Positions 1 to 9,038 of a DNA stretch of 38,603 nt are shown in pieces (the first letter of the stretch is position 1; every line of letters begins with the position of its first letter). The stretch is from positions 1-38,603 of the forward strand of contig DATDCV010000621.1 of the NCBI GenBank assembly GCA_036524155.1, given 5' to 3'. Under the pieces are notes generated by a model. It saw only the letters and a list, made by a program, of their open reading frames with translations, made no database searches and was not told where the DNA came from. The position numbers and the translations under genes are program-made. This DNA comes from DATDCV01 sp036524155. GTDB lineage: Bacteria > Verrucomicrobiota > Verrucomicrobiia > Limisphaerales > UBA8199.

Positions 1-26
1 TTTCTGCGCCCGGGGACGGGCGCACC

Positions 27-71
27 CCGGGGAAACCCCGGGGGGTCAACCGGGGAAACCCCGGGGGGTCA
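27..71. repeat. Two tandem copies of a 22-bp GC-rich unit
   Basis: A 22-bp unit (CCGGGG, AAA, CCCCGGGGGG, TCA) occurs at 27-48 and again at 50-71, a period of 23 bp. Each unit is itself nearly palindromic (CCGGGG/CCCCGG around AAA). It lies about 50 bp upstream of the first gene. The left edge of the window cuts off whatever precedes it, so the full copy number is unknown. Confidence 0.75.
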
Positions 72-124
72 GCCTTGTCTTTCCCTGATGGCCTTAGGAA
101 CGGAACAACCTTAGGTTCAAACCC

Positions 125-832
125 ATGTTCAAATGCAGAACCCTGAACATACACCTTTCGGAGCCGGGGAAGCATCGAAAAGGTTTTAGGAATGTAAGCA
201 GTTTTGACTTGATTAGTGTAAAGGCAGGCTTCACTCTAATCGAGCTGCTGGTGGTGATAGCTGTCATCGCCATTCTGGCCGCCTTGCTCTTACCGGTGCT
301 GAGCTCGGCCCGCCGAAAAACACAGGCTGTGGAGTGCCTCAATAACCTGCGGCAAATCGGCCAGACGACGTATATGTATTGCAGCGATAATGATGACCGC
401 CTGCCTTTCGCCTGGTTTGACGACCCGGATCCCAAGGAGAACAGCTTTTTCGCACTCCTGACCCCGTTGGTCTATGGCACGTATTTCGACGGTTATGGCG
501 ATTTCGAGCTGAAACTATATTCCTGTCCGATTCGACTTCGCGAGCCGCTGATCGGCCCAAACCCGATGCGAATCAGCTATGGCATGAATGCGTTCAACTC
601 GGTGCAGTTTCCGGATCCTCAAACGAAGCGGCTGGGGCAAGTCCAAGGTTCGGCGGCCAAGACGCTGCTGGTGGCGGACATCGCCGCGGGCCACAACCAT
701 CCTCCGATCGACACATTCGAAGGATACCAGGTGGGCTACAAGCACGACAAACGGGCGGTGATGATCTTTTTCGATGGGCATGCGGGGAAGATTTCCCAGC
801 AGGAAACAAACGGACTCGTTCTGAACTTCTGA
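125..832 (+). CDS. Type II secretion pseudopilin-like protein (prepilin N-terminal and H-X9-DG domains)
   Basis: A 235-aa type IV pilin-like protein. The prepilin peptidase site is G35|FTLIE with the +5 glutamate at residue 40, followed by one hydrophobic helix (about residues 38-55) and the usual SARRK / CLNNLRQIG stretch. Near the C-terminus, H followed by nine residues and DG fits the H-X9-DG processing-associated domain that is abundant in Verrucomicrobiota and Planctomycetota. Proteins of this family are thought to be processed by a PilD-type peptidase and held in the inner membrane or a pseudopilus; their individual roles are mostly unknown. The leader of 35 residues is long, so a downstream non-ATG start is possible. 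The stop is only 4 bp from the next gene, which could make it the first gene of the glycan operon. Family assignment is firm, function is not. Confidence 0.9.
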   Translation: MFKCRTLNIHLSEPGKHRKGFRNVSSFDLISVKAGFTLIELLVVIAVIAILAALLLPVLSSARRKTQAVECLNNLRQIGQTTYMYCSDNDDRLPFAWFDDPDPKENSFFALLTPLVYGTYFDGYGDFELKLYSCPIRLREPLIGPNPMRISYGMNAFNSVQFPDPQTKRLGQVQGSAAKTLLVADIAAGHNHPPIDTFEGYQVGYKHDKRAVMIFFDGHAGKISQQETNGLVLNF

Positions 833-836
833 TTCG

Positions 837-1478
837 ATGCTGACGCCAGCCAACATCAACACGCCGGAGTATTGGGACGGGGTTTATCTCCGGGAATGGG
901 AGTCGGGCCAGGCGCACGGCGCGCATTACCACCGGGATTACGCGCCGATACACGATGCGATCCTCAGGCTGATCCCGAGCGGCAGCGAGGTGCTGGATAT
1001 CGCCTGCGGAGCCGGGTTGCTGTGCCGGAAGATCGCCCGGCAGGTGCCTTCGAGCCGGGTGATGGGAGTGGACTTTTCCGAGTTCATGATCGGGAGGAAC
1101 GAGGAAATCGACAAGGCACTGCCGGTCGAGTACCGCTGCCTCGATATCCGGACGTCACTCGCTTCGCTGGGCAGGCAGTTCGATGTGGTTTGCATGTGCG
1201 AAGTCCTGGAGCACCTGGCGGAGCCGGAAGCGGTGCTAGGAGACGCCGTTGCGCTGGTGAGAGAGGGAGGGCAATTCATCCTGACGTGCCCGCACGACAA
1301 CAGCATCCCGGACCCGGAGCATGTGCGGACCTGGGGACACGATGAGCTGTTTCATCTTTTGGCGCGTTACAGCGACGCCATTACGTTCAGGCACTTTCCC
1401 GCCCCTTATTACCACCACTGGATGCTGGCTCATTTTGCCAAAGCGGGCGCCGCCGGCCAACCGGGGGGGAGCCAGTGA
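837..1478 (+). CDS. Class I SAM-dependent methyltransferase
   Basis: A 213-aa Rossmann-fold methyltransferase. Motif I is VLDIACGAG (residues about 52-60), the acidic end of beta 2 is GVDFSEFM (about 77-84), and motif IV/post-motif is VVCMCEVLEHL (about 118-128). This is the Methyltransf_11/25 pattern of small-molecule or sugar methyltransferases. It starts 4 bp after the pseudopilin-like gene and its TGA overlaps the GTG start of the ABC exporter (GTGA), so the genes are translationally coupled. Sitting ahead of an exporter and glycosyltransferases, it probably methylates a sugar or caps a glycan chain; this is inference from context. The substrate cannot be read from the sequence. Confidence 0.88.
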   Translation: MLTPANINTPEYWDGVYLREWESGQAHGAHYHRDYAPIHDAILRLIPSGSEVLDIACGAGLLCRKIARQVPSSRVMGVDFSEFMIGRNEEIDKALPVEYRCLDIRTSLASLGRQFDVVCMCEVLEHLAEPEAVLGDAVALVREGGQFILTCPHDNSIPDPEHVRTWGHDELFHLLARYSDAITFRHFPAPYYHHWMLAHFAKAGAAGQPGGSQ

Positions 1479-3304
1479 GCACGATCCCGCTCAATTACGT
1501 GTCGCGGGTGCTGCGGTACCTGCGGCCCTACTGGAGGCTGGCGGCGTGGTCGGTGGTTCTGACGGTGCTGAGTTCGCTGGCGGCGCTGCTGGCGCCGTGG
1601 CCGCTGAAGATCGTAGTCGATAACGTACTGGAGCACCACCCGCTGCCGGCGTTTCTGGATCAACTGCTGGGCCCGCTGGGCTCCACCCCCACGCAACTGC
1701 TGGTGGTCGTAGGCGTCGGCAGCCTGGTGATCGCGCTGACGATGAACGCGTTGCATGTCGTCAACAACTACGTCAACACCAAGATCGACCAATACATCAT
1801 CCTGGATTTCAGGAGCCAGTTGTTCCTGCACACGCAGCGGATGTCAATGGCGTATCATGACCAGCTAAGTTCCGGGAGCATGATCTACATGATCAACAGC
1901 CAGGGGGACGCCCCGGCGGGCTTGATAATGACCATCCCGATGCTCGCCGAGAGCGCGCTGACGCTAATCGGGATGTTTTGGATTTCATTCAAAATGGACT
2001 GGGAGCTGTCGCTAGTGTCGCTGGCGGTCGTCCCGTTCCTCTACTACTCGGTCGGGTATTACGCGACCCACATCCAGGACCGGATCCAGAGGGTGAACAC
2101 GCTGGAGGCGATGTCGCTGTCGCTGATCCACGAGTGTCTGTCGATGATGAGGGTGATTGTGGCATTCGGGCGCGAGGACCATGAACATAGCCGGTTCCGG
2201 AAGCAGACGGTGAAGGCCGTAAACGAGCGGGTGAAGGTGACGGTGCGGCAGACGGTGTTTTCGCTCGTGGTGAACATGATCACGGCGGTGGGCTCGACGC
2301 TGGTGCTGGCGCTGGGGGCATACCATGTGATCCAGGGGAAGCTGACGGTGGGGCAGATGCTGGTGGTGATCGCCTACATCGCGGCGGTGTATAAGCCGCT
2401 GGAGACGATTAGCTACACGATCGGCTCGCTGCAGGATCGATTCATCAGCCTCAAGAACACCTTCAGCCTGCTCGACACCGTGCCGGACATTAAGGACGCG
2501 CCCAACGCGCGAGCCGTGAAGACGATACGGGGGAAGGTGGAGTACGAGAGGGTCTGTTTCAGCTACTCCGGGAGGACGGACACACTCAAGGACATTTCGT
2601 TCGAGGCCGAACCAGGCCAGGTGATCGGGGTCGTCGGGCCGACCGGCGCGGGGAAGAGCACGCTGGTGAGTCTGCTGCCGAGGTTTTACGACCCTGCCAA
2701 AGGACGGATCCTGCTGGACGGGGTGGATATCCGCGAGCTGACGCTGAAGTCGCTACGCCAGCAAATCAGCGTTGTGCTGCAGGAACCGCTGCTTTTTTCG
2801 GGGAACATCGCGGAGAATATTCGCTATGGCCGGCTCGAGGCGACGGACGAGGAAGTCATGCAGGCGGCCAAGGCGGCGAACGCTCACGACTTCATCATGC
2901 GGCTGCCGAAGAAGTACGAGACGATCCTGGGAGAGCGGGGCGCTGCGATTTCGGGAGGCGAACGGCAGCGCATTTCCGTGGCGCGGGCGTTTCTGAAAAA
3001 TTCGCCGATCCTGATCCTGGACGAGCCGACATCGTCGGTGGATTCGAAGACGGAATCAGTGATCCTGGACGCGCTGGACCGGTTGATGGTTGGCCGGACC
3101 ACTTTCATGATCGCGCACCGGCTCTCGACGCTGCACGACGCGAACCATATTCTGGTGCTCAACCAGGGGCAGTTGGTGGAACAAGGGACCCAGGACGAAT
3201 TGGTGCAGTTGAAGGGCCTCTACCGACAATTACACGATGCGCAAATCGGCGCCCAGCGGCCCAGGCCACGGCCGCAGCCAAGCTCACTGCTTTCACCCGC
3301 ATGA
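1475..3304 (+). CDS. MsbA-type ABC exporter (fused permease and ATPase)
   Basis: A 609-aa half-transporter with an N-terminal six-helix exporter domain (about residues 15-310) and a C-terminal nucleotide-binding domain. Walker A GPTGAGKST is at residues 388-396, the signature ISGGERQR near 493-500, Walker B ILILDEPT just after it, and the H-loop histidine is in IAHRLST. Length and layout match MsbA/lipid-flippase family homodimers. The start is GTG at 1475, preceded by a G-rich Shine-Dalgarno stretch and overlapping the methyltransferase stop by 4 bp; its own TGA overlaps the next ATG (ATGA). Inside a glycosyltransferase operon it probably flips a lipid-linked glycan across the inner membrane, because no Wzx or Wzm/Wzt pair is visible in the window. 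The substrate is inferred only from position. Confidence 0.92.
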   Translation: MSTIPLNYVSRVLRYLRPYWRLAAWSVVLTVLSSLAALLAPWPLKIVVDNVLEHHPLPAFLDQLLGPLGSTPTQLLVVVGVGSLVIALTMNALHVVNNYVNTKIDQYIILDFRSQLFLHTQRMSMAYHDQLSSGSMIYMINSQGDAPAGLIMTIPMLAESALTLIGMFWISFKMDWELSLVSLAVVPFLYYSVGYYATHIQDRIQRVNTLEAMSLSLIHECLSMMRVIVAFGREDHEHSRFRKQTVKAVNERVKVTVRQTVFSLVVNMITAVGSTLVLALGAYHVIQGKLTVGQMLVVIAYIAAVYKPLETISYTIGSLQDRFISLKNTFSLLDTVPDIKDAPNARAVKTIRGKVEYERVCFSYSGRTDTLKDISFEAEPGQVIGVVGPTGAGKSTLVSLLPRFYDPAKGRILLDGVDIRELTLKSLRQQISVVLQEPLLFSGNIAENIRYGRLEATDEEVMQAAKAANAHDFIMRLPKKYETILGERGAAISGGERQRISVARAFLKNSPILILDEPTSSVDSKTESVILDALDRLMVGRTTFMIAHRLSTLHDANHILVLNQGQLVEQGTQDELVQLKGLYRQLHDAQIGAQRPRPRPQPSSLLSPA

Positions 3305-5850
3305 ACGTGCCCGGCCCAAAAAAGATAGTCGTGCTGGGGTTCCTGAGCCACTTCCCGGTGGCGGGTGTGGCCTGGCAGACTGTCCACTACCTGGTGGGCC
3401 TGCGGAAGCTCGGGTTCGAGGTGTATTACGTCGAAGCGCACGGCTGCACGCCCGGCAAACTGATGCAGAGCGAGACCGACGACGGCCCCGCGCGGGCAGC
3501 GGCGTACATTTCGGGAATCCTGGAGCAATTTGACTTCGGCGGTCATTGGGCCTACCACGCGCTTTACGAACAGCGCTACTTCGGCCTGACAGAATCGCAG
3601 CTCAAGGAGCTCTATGCCTCGGCGGAACTGATCATCAACCTGCATGGCAGCCACCTGCCGAATTCCGAGCTGGCCGCGGGCGGCCGGCTGGCTTACGTCG
3701 AGACGGACCCGGTGGACGTCGAGATCGACCTTTTCCACAAGAAGAAGGAGACACTTGAATATCTCGCGCCGCACTGCGCGTTTTTCACCTACGGAGAGAA
3801 CCTTGGGAAGCCGGACTGCCTGGTGCCCCCTCCCCTGCCCTTCAAATTCGTGCCGACCCGCCAGCCCGTGGTGCTGGAGTTCTGGAACAACGGCGCGGAG
3901 CGAGCTGGCGAGTTGTTCACCACGATCGGCAACTGGCGCCAGCCCTGGCGGGAGTTCATCTTCAAGGGCGAAACCTACCGTTGGAGCAAGCACCTGGAAT
4001 TCGAGAAGTTCATCGACCTGCCGAAACGGGTGAAGCAGGGCTTTGAACTATCCTTGAGCAGTTACACTGAAGCCGACCGTCTGCTGCTCGAGCAGCACGG
4101 CTGGCGCGTGCGACATGCGCTGGATATTTCGACCGACCTTCAGCCATACCGCGAGTACATCACCGATTCACGGGGGGAATTCACGGTCGCCAAAGACCAG
4201 AATGTGCGGCTGCGGAGCGGTTGGTTCAGCGATCGAGCCGCGACGTATCTGGCGGCGGGCCGGCCGGTGGTCACGCAGGAGACCGCTTTCAGTAATCATC
4301 TACCGACTGGCGAGGGGCTGTTTGGCTTCTCATCGATGGAAGACATAGTTGCGGCCATCGACGCCATCAACGGGGATTACGCGAAGCATCGGCGCGCGGC
4401 CGGCGACATTGCGCGGGAGTTCTTCAGCCACGAGGTCGTGCTCGGGGCGATGCTGAAAGAACTCGGCATCTCGCCACAGCGGGCGGCGCCGGCGGCTGCC
4501 TCCGAGCCGGCAGTGACAAGCGGAGACAGGCAAGATGTCTCTTCAACGGCGGCGCAATCGGCGACGCGCGGGCTGTGCGAAGCCCTGAACGACCTGCCAC
4601 CGGACCTGGTGCTTGAGGCGGTGTCGCGGTGGCCGACCCGCATTCCTGGGGAAACCATGAAGGCGGTGGAGTCGTGGGGAGTTCCCACTGTAGCCAAACC
4701 GGAAGCGTCGACAGGCGAACGCGCGAGCGTGGTGATTCTGACCCACAACGGGCTGCACTTTACGAAGATGTGCGTCAGAAGTCTTTTTGCGGCGGGCTGG
4801 CAGGACGGTGACGAGCTGATTGTAGTGGATAACGCATCCTCCGACGGGACGCCGGCATACCTGAGCGAGCTAAGCCGACAGAATTCGTTTGTACGAGTCG
4901 TCCGCAACGCCGCGAACCAGGGGTTCGCCCGAGCAAACAACCAGGGATTGGCAATCGCCTCGGGCGCGATCCTGATCCTGCTGAACAACGACACCGTTGT
5001 GGCGCCAGGGTGGAGAAACGCGTTGGTGCGCAGGGCGACGGAACCGGGGATTGGCCTCGTCGGTCCAGTGACGAATCGGACCTGCAACGAAGCGCAGATC
5101 GATGCGCCTTACCGCACTTACCGCGAGTTCAGGCAATTTGCCGGCGAATATACGAGCGCGCACGAGGGCCAGCTAACCGATCTTTCGATGGTGGCGATGT
5201 TCTGCGTCGCGATGCGCCGCGAGGTTTTTCAGAAGGTCGGCCCGCTCGACGAGCAGTTTGAGCTGGGGATGTTTGAGGATGACGACTATGCGAGGAGGGT
5301 ACGGCTGGCCGGGTACGGGGTAGGTTGCGCGGAGGATTGTTTCGTGCACCACTTCGGGCAGGCAAGCCTGGGCGAACTTTGCACCAGCGGAACCTACGAC
5401 CGGACCCTGGAAGCCAACCGGCGGCGGTTTGAGCAGAAATGGGAGACGGTTTGGAAACCGCATCAGCGCCGCATCACCCCGCAGTATGTGCAACTGCGGG
5501 AGCGAATCCGGCAGGCCGCCGCGACCCACTTGCCGGCCGACGCCGCCGTGGTCGTGGTCAGCAAAGGCGACAACGAACTGCTGAACCTGCAAGGAAAACA
5601 GACGTGGCATTTTCCGCAGTTGGAGAACGGCGAGTACGCGAATTATTATCCGGCGCAGTCAGGCGAGGCGATCGCGCAGTTGGAAGCGGCTCGCCGCAAA
5701 GGCGCGCGTTTTCTGCTGATACCGAAACCGTCCTTTTGGTGGCTCAAATATTATGGCGGCCTGAAGGAACATCTCGAGCGCCACGGCCGGCTGGCAGTGA
5801 AGGACGAAGAAACCTGCGTCATTTACGACCTGGGAGGGTCCCATGGTTAA
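3301..5850 (+). CDS. Bifunctional glycosyltransferase: CgeB-like GT + GT2 + C-terminal SKGD/WHFP domain
   Basis: An 849-aa fusion. Residues 1 to about 400 resemble CgeB/Glyco_trans_1_2 glycosyltransferases and are paralogous to the two single-domain proteins at 14265 and 15441 (shared GWFSDR, then A-[AT]-G-[RK]-PV, GEGL or GKGL, GDY-x2-H). A variable linker (about 400-475) leads to a GT2 domain with VVDNASSDG, the LNNDT metal-binding motif and an EDDDYARR catalytic-acid region, as in rhamnosyl/O-antigen transferases. The last 117 residues (733-849) are the unrecognised domain shared by five proteins here, with SKGD, WHFPQ, IPKPSFWWL and TCVIY. It overlaps the exporter stop by 4 bp and the next gene by 8 bp. 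It probably adds two sugars to a cell-surface glycan on the cytoplasmic face; donors are unknown. Confidence 0.88.
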   Translation: MNVPGPKKIVVLGFLSHFPVAGVAWQTVHYLVGLRKLGFEVYYVEAHGCTPGKLMQSETDDGPARAAAYISGILEQFDFGGHWAYHALYEQRYFGLTESQLKELYASAELIINLHGSHLPNSELAAGGRLAYVETDPVDVEIDLFHKKKETLEYLAPHCAFFTYGENLGKPDCLVPPPLPFKFVPTRQPVVLEFWNNGAERAGELFTTIGNWRQPWREFIFKGETYRWSKHLEFEKFIDLPKRVKQGFELSLSSYTEADRLLLEQHGWRVRHALDISTDLQPYREYITDSRGEFTVAKDQNVRLRSGWFSDRAATYLAAGRPVVTQETAFSNHLPTGEGLFGFSSMEDIVAAIDAINGDYAKHRRAAGDIAREFFSHEVVLGAMLKELGISPQRAAPAAASEPAVTSGDRQDVSSTAAQSATRGLCEALNDLPPDLVLEAVSRWPTRIPGETMKAVESWGVPTVAKPEASTGERASVVILTHNGLHFTKMCVRSLFAAGWQDGDELIVVDNASSDGTPAYLSELSRQNSFVRVVRNAANQGFARANNQGLAIASGAILILLNNDTVVAPGWRNALVRRATEPGIGLVGPVTNRTCNEAQIDAPYRTYREFRQFAGEYTSAHEGQLTDLSMVAMFCVAMRREVFQKVGPLDEQFELGMFEDDDYARRVRLAGYGVGCAEDCFVHHFGQASLGELCTSGTYDRTLEANRRRFEQKWETVWKPHQRRITPQYVQLRERIRQAAATHLPADAAVVVVSKGDNELLNLQGKQTWHFPQLENGEYANYYPAQSGEAIAQLEAARRKGARFLLIPKPSFWWLKYYGGLKEHLERHGRLAVKDEETCVIYDLGGSHG

Positions 5851-7195
5851 GAGCACCATCATCGTGCCGGTTTTCAACCAGGCCGCGCTGACGGCCAGGT
5901 GCCTGAAGGCGGTGCTCGAAAGCGCCACCGCGCGGGTGGTGGTGGTTGACGATGGCTCGACCGACAACACCTCGGCTGTGCTGGCCGGGTTCGGCGATAC
6001 CATCAGCACCGTCGCGCATCCCGAGAACCGCGGCTTCGCGGCCGCGTGCAACACCGGCGCGCGGTTGGCCACGAGTCCTTACCTTGTTTTTCTAAATAAC
6101 GACACGATGCCGGAAGAGGGCTGGCTAAAGGCGCTGGAAGATTACGCCGACGCGCACCCCGAGGCGTCGGTGGTGGGAAGCAAACTGCTCTATCCCGACG
6201 GCAGAGTGCAACACGCGGGAGTGGTGATTTGCCAGGACCGCTATCCGCGGCACATCTACGCCGGGTTCGCCGCCGAACACCCCGCAGTGAGCAAATCGCG
6301 CCGGTTCCAGATCGTCACCGCCGCATGCATGCTGGTTCGGAGAAACGTTTTTGAAGAGGCGGGCGGGTTCGACACCGCCTTTAGAAACGGGTTCGAGGAC
6401 GTCGATTTGTGCTTGAGGCTGGGCGCGCAGGGCCACGAGATCCATTTCTGCGCCGAAAGCGTCGTGCAGCATTTCGAGTCGGTGTCGCCAGGCCGCTTCA
6501 AGCACGACCGCGAGAACGTGGCGCTCTACCGTCGGAGGTGGATGCAGCGCGTGCAACCGGACGACCTGCGGTATTACCTCGAGGACGGCCTGCTGCATTT
6601 GGACTACGAAGGGCGCTATCCAATCGCGCTGGACGTATCGCCGCTGCTGGCGACGGTGAACGAAAGCGATCGGAGCGCGAACACCGAGCGGGCGCTGCGG
6701 GCGCACAGCCGGCAGATTGCCGAGTTGTCGCGGGACAACACCCGGCTGCGGCTGGCACTCGGGGCCCAGGCCCCGGATTCGCCTGAAGGACGATATCAAA
6801 ACCTGCGGAAACGCATTCGGGAAGTCGTGGTGCAGGCGGTGCCGTCGGGCGCGACCGTGCTGGTGATCAGCAAAGGTGACGGAGCTTTGGTGGACCTGCC
6901 GGAGCGGCAGGGCTGGCATTTCCCCCAGACTGAACGCGGCGCGTATGCAGGGCACTATCCGTCAGACAGCTTCGAAGCTGTCGCGCACCTCGAAGCGCTG
7001 CGCGAGCGCGGAGCGCAGTATCTGCTGATTCCCGAACCGGCGCTTTGGTGGCTGGACCATTACCCCGAATTTCGACAGCATCTGGAATCCACCTATATCC
7101 GGTTACGAGGAGAGGATGACACGTGTGTGCTTTACCGCCTGAAAACCCAAACAACTGAGGAATTGGCATTATGCGATCTCCAAAAAACAGATTGA
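5843..7195 (+). CDS. GT2 family glycosyltransferase with C-terminal SKGD/WHFP domain
   Basis: A 450-aa protein. Residues 1 to about 240 are a GT2 (GT-A fold) domain: IIVPVFNQ at the start, VVDDGSTDN, FLNNDT as the DXD equivalent and NGFEDVDLCLRL as the catalytic-base region. Residues about 270-320 are charged and probably helical. Residues 321-433 are the second copy of the shared domain, with ISKGD, GWHFPQ, AYAGHYP, IPEPALWWLDHYPEF and TCVLYRL. Its start lies inside the last codons of the previous gene (8-bp overlap), with GGAGGG just upstream as Shine-Dalgarno. The last 25 bp overlap the next gene. It is likely a cytoplasmic sugar transferase of the same glycan pathway. Confidence 0.9.
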   Translation: MVKSTIIVPVFNQAALTARCLKAVLESATARVVVVDDGSTDNTSAVLAGFGDTISTVAHPENRGFAAACNTGARLATSPYLVFLNNDTMPEEGWLKALEDYADAHPEASVVGSKLLYPDGRVQHAGVVICQDRYPRHIYAGFAAEHPAVSKSRRFQIVTAACMLVRRNVFEEAGGFDTAFRNGFEDVDLCLRLGAQGHEIHFCAESVVQHFESVSPGRFKHDRENVALYRRRWMQRVQPDDLRYYLEDGLLHLDYEGRYPIALDVSPLLATVNESDRSANTERALRAHSRQIAELSRDNTRLRLALGAQAPDSPEGRYQNLRKRIREVVVQAVPSGATVLVISKGDGALVDLPERQGWHFPQTERGAYAGHYPSDSFEAVAHLEALRERGAQYLLIPEPALWWLDHYPEFRQHLESTYIRLRGEDDTCVLYRLKTQTTEELALCDLQKTD

Positions 7196-9033
7196 AACCC
7201 TTCGAGATATGCCCGCTGATGCCCCCCGCGGCTAGTAAGCGCGCGCGGCACAAGAACGGCAACGGCTCGAGCCATGACGCTGAACACGAGCAGGTCTGCG
7301 CGCCTAGTGTTCTGGCTGAGCCCCTGCACGAACTCCAGCGTGCCGTGCGCGAACAGGCCGAACGCGCCGATACGATCGCCGCCAAACTGGAACATGCGCT
7401 GGAGGATCAGGACGAGGCGCAGGCCAACCTGGATGAATTGCGCGAAATCCTCACCGCCAAAGGGATGACCGAGATTCCACGAACCCCCTACCAGCAACTG
7501 GTGCGAAGCATTCGGGAGCTGGTACGGAAGCATGTGCCGCACGGGGCGACAGTGGCTGTCGTCAGCAAGGGTGATCCCGAACTGTTGCGATTCCATGGCC
7601 GCACAGGCTGGCACTTCCCCCAGCAGACGGATGGCCAGTATGCCGGCTTTTATCCGGGCAGCAGCCTGTCGGCGATTGCGCACCTGGAGGTCGTTCGCAG
7701 CAAGGGTGCTGACTATTTCCTGCTTCCAAAAGCATGCTTCTGGTGGCTCGATCATTACGTCGAGTTCAGAAGATTTCTTGAAAACCGATATGTTGAGGTG
7801 CTGCGGGACCAAGATAGCTGCCTGATTTACAGGCTTCGAGAGAGCTCGGTTGACGCGCATCGAGACTTCAGATTGCAGCAACTGGAAGAACTAAGCCTGG
7901 AATGCGAGATGGCCTCGGGCGAAGATGTGGCGCTCCTCGACTGGGACACCGGGCTCAATTTGGCCGAACATCTCCCCGCTCACCGAACGGTCTTTGCGCC
8001 TCCCCAGGTCGGAAATACCCTCCCCTATTTTGACGAAAGCGTAGACATTGTGGCTATGGTGGGATCGGACCCGGCACGAGAAGCCGAGGCTCGCCGTGTT
8101 GCCCGCGTGGCGGTTCTGAGATTTCCTGAAGGTTTGCCCTATGGGCAGCGTTTAGCCGGCGCTCGACTCGAGCGCAAAGCCCCTCGTGCTGTTCGTAGTT
8201 TACCCTCGGTGTCTATTGTTATCCCATGCCATAATGCCCTTGCATATACCAAGAGATGTCTGGATTCCCTTTTCGAAACACTCCCTGATAAATTCGAGGG
8301 TGAGATCCTGGTCGTCGACGATGCTTCGACCGATGCCACCAACGATCACCTCAAAGGCGTGGCAAAACAGCACCAGCAGTTGACTGTGTTTCGCAATGAG
8401 CAGAATCTTGGCTTTCTGAGATCCTGCAACCGAGCTGCGCGGGCGGCAACCGGGGAGATTCTGCTGTTCCTCAACAACGACACCGTTTTGTTGCCGGGTT
8501 GGTTGACACCGCTGCTTCAGCTGCTTTTAGATTACCCTGATGCGGGCGCCGTAGGTGGCAAGCTTCTGTTCCCTGACGGTCGGCTCCAGGAGGCTGGGGG
8601 CCTGATCTTTTGCGACGGCTCCGCAGATCATTTCGGACGAGAAGATTATCACGCGGATATGCCCGTGTACAACTTCGTCCGCGAGGTTGATTACTGCTCA
8701 GGTGCCTTACTGGCAATCAGGCGGCCGCTCTTTCTCGAGTTAGGCTGCTTCGACGAGCAATTTGTACCGGGCTACTACGAGGATACTGACCTTTGCTTCG
8801 CTGTCCGCAGCCGCGGATACCGCGTCTATTACCAGCCTGCGAGCGTCGTGGTTCACTTTGAAGGAGCAACGGCCGGGAATGACCTTTCCAAAGGGCCAAA
8901 ACGCCACCAAGTGATTAACCAAGCAAAGTTCGTTCAGAAATGGGCTTCTGCTCTGAAGGGCCGGCCTGGAGGCTGGGATCGAAGGGAGCCACTCGCTTTG
9001 TTATTCCGCCAAAAAGCAGGCCATCAAGATTGA
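7171..9033 (+). CDS. GT2 family glycosyltransferase with N-terminal coiled coil and SKGD/WHFP domain
   Basis: A 620-aa protein in which the domain order is reversed relative to its neighbours. Residues 1-45 are polar and possibly disordered; about 48-95 form a probable coiled coil rich in E, Q and A. Residues 108-222 are the third copy of the shared domain (VSKGD, GWHFPQ, YAGFYP, LPKACFWWLDHY, SCLIYRL). Residues about 245-320 resemble a degenerate Rossmann half (VALLDWDTGL, YFDESVDIVAMV). The GT2 domain runs from about 350 onward, with VSIVIPCHN, VVDDASTD, FLNNDT and GYYEDTDLC. The ATG at 7171 has GAGGAA about 8 bases upstream and lies inside the previous gene. Likely a cytoplasmic glycosyltransferase. 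Confidence 0.88.
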   Translation: MRSPKNRLKPFEICPLMPPAASKRARHKNGNGSSHDAEHEQVCAPSVLAEPLHELQRAVREQAERADTIAAKLEHALEDQDEAQANLDELREILTAKGMTEIPRTPYQQLVRSIRELVRKHVPHGATVAVVSKGDPELLRFHGRTGWHFPQQTDGQYAGFYPGSSLSAIAHLEVVRSKGADYFLLPKACFWWLDHYVEFRRFLENRYVEVLRDQDSCLIYRLRESSVDAHRDFRLQQLEELSLECEMASGEDVALLDWDTGLNLAEHLPAHRTVFAPPQVGNTLPYFDESVDIVAMVGSDPAREAEARRVARVAVLRFPEGLPYGQRLAGARLERKAPRAVRSLPSVSIVIPCHNALAYTKRCLDSLFETLPDKFEGEILVVDDASTDATNDHLKGVAKQHQQLTVFRNEQNLGFLRSCNRAARAATGEILLFLNNDTVLLPGWLTPLLQLLLDYPDAGAVGGKLLFPDGRLQEAGGLIFCDGSADHFGREDYHADMPVYNFVREVDYCSGALLAIRRPLFLELGCFDEQFVPGYYEDTDLCFAVRSRGYRVYYQPASVVVHFEGATAGNDLSKGPKRHQVINQAKFVQKWASALKGRPGGWDRREPLALLFRQKAGHQD

Positions 9034-9038
9034 ACCTT

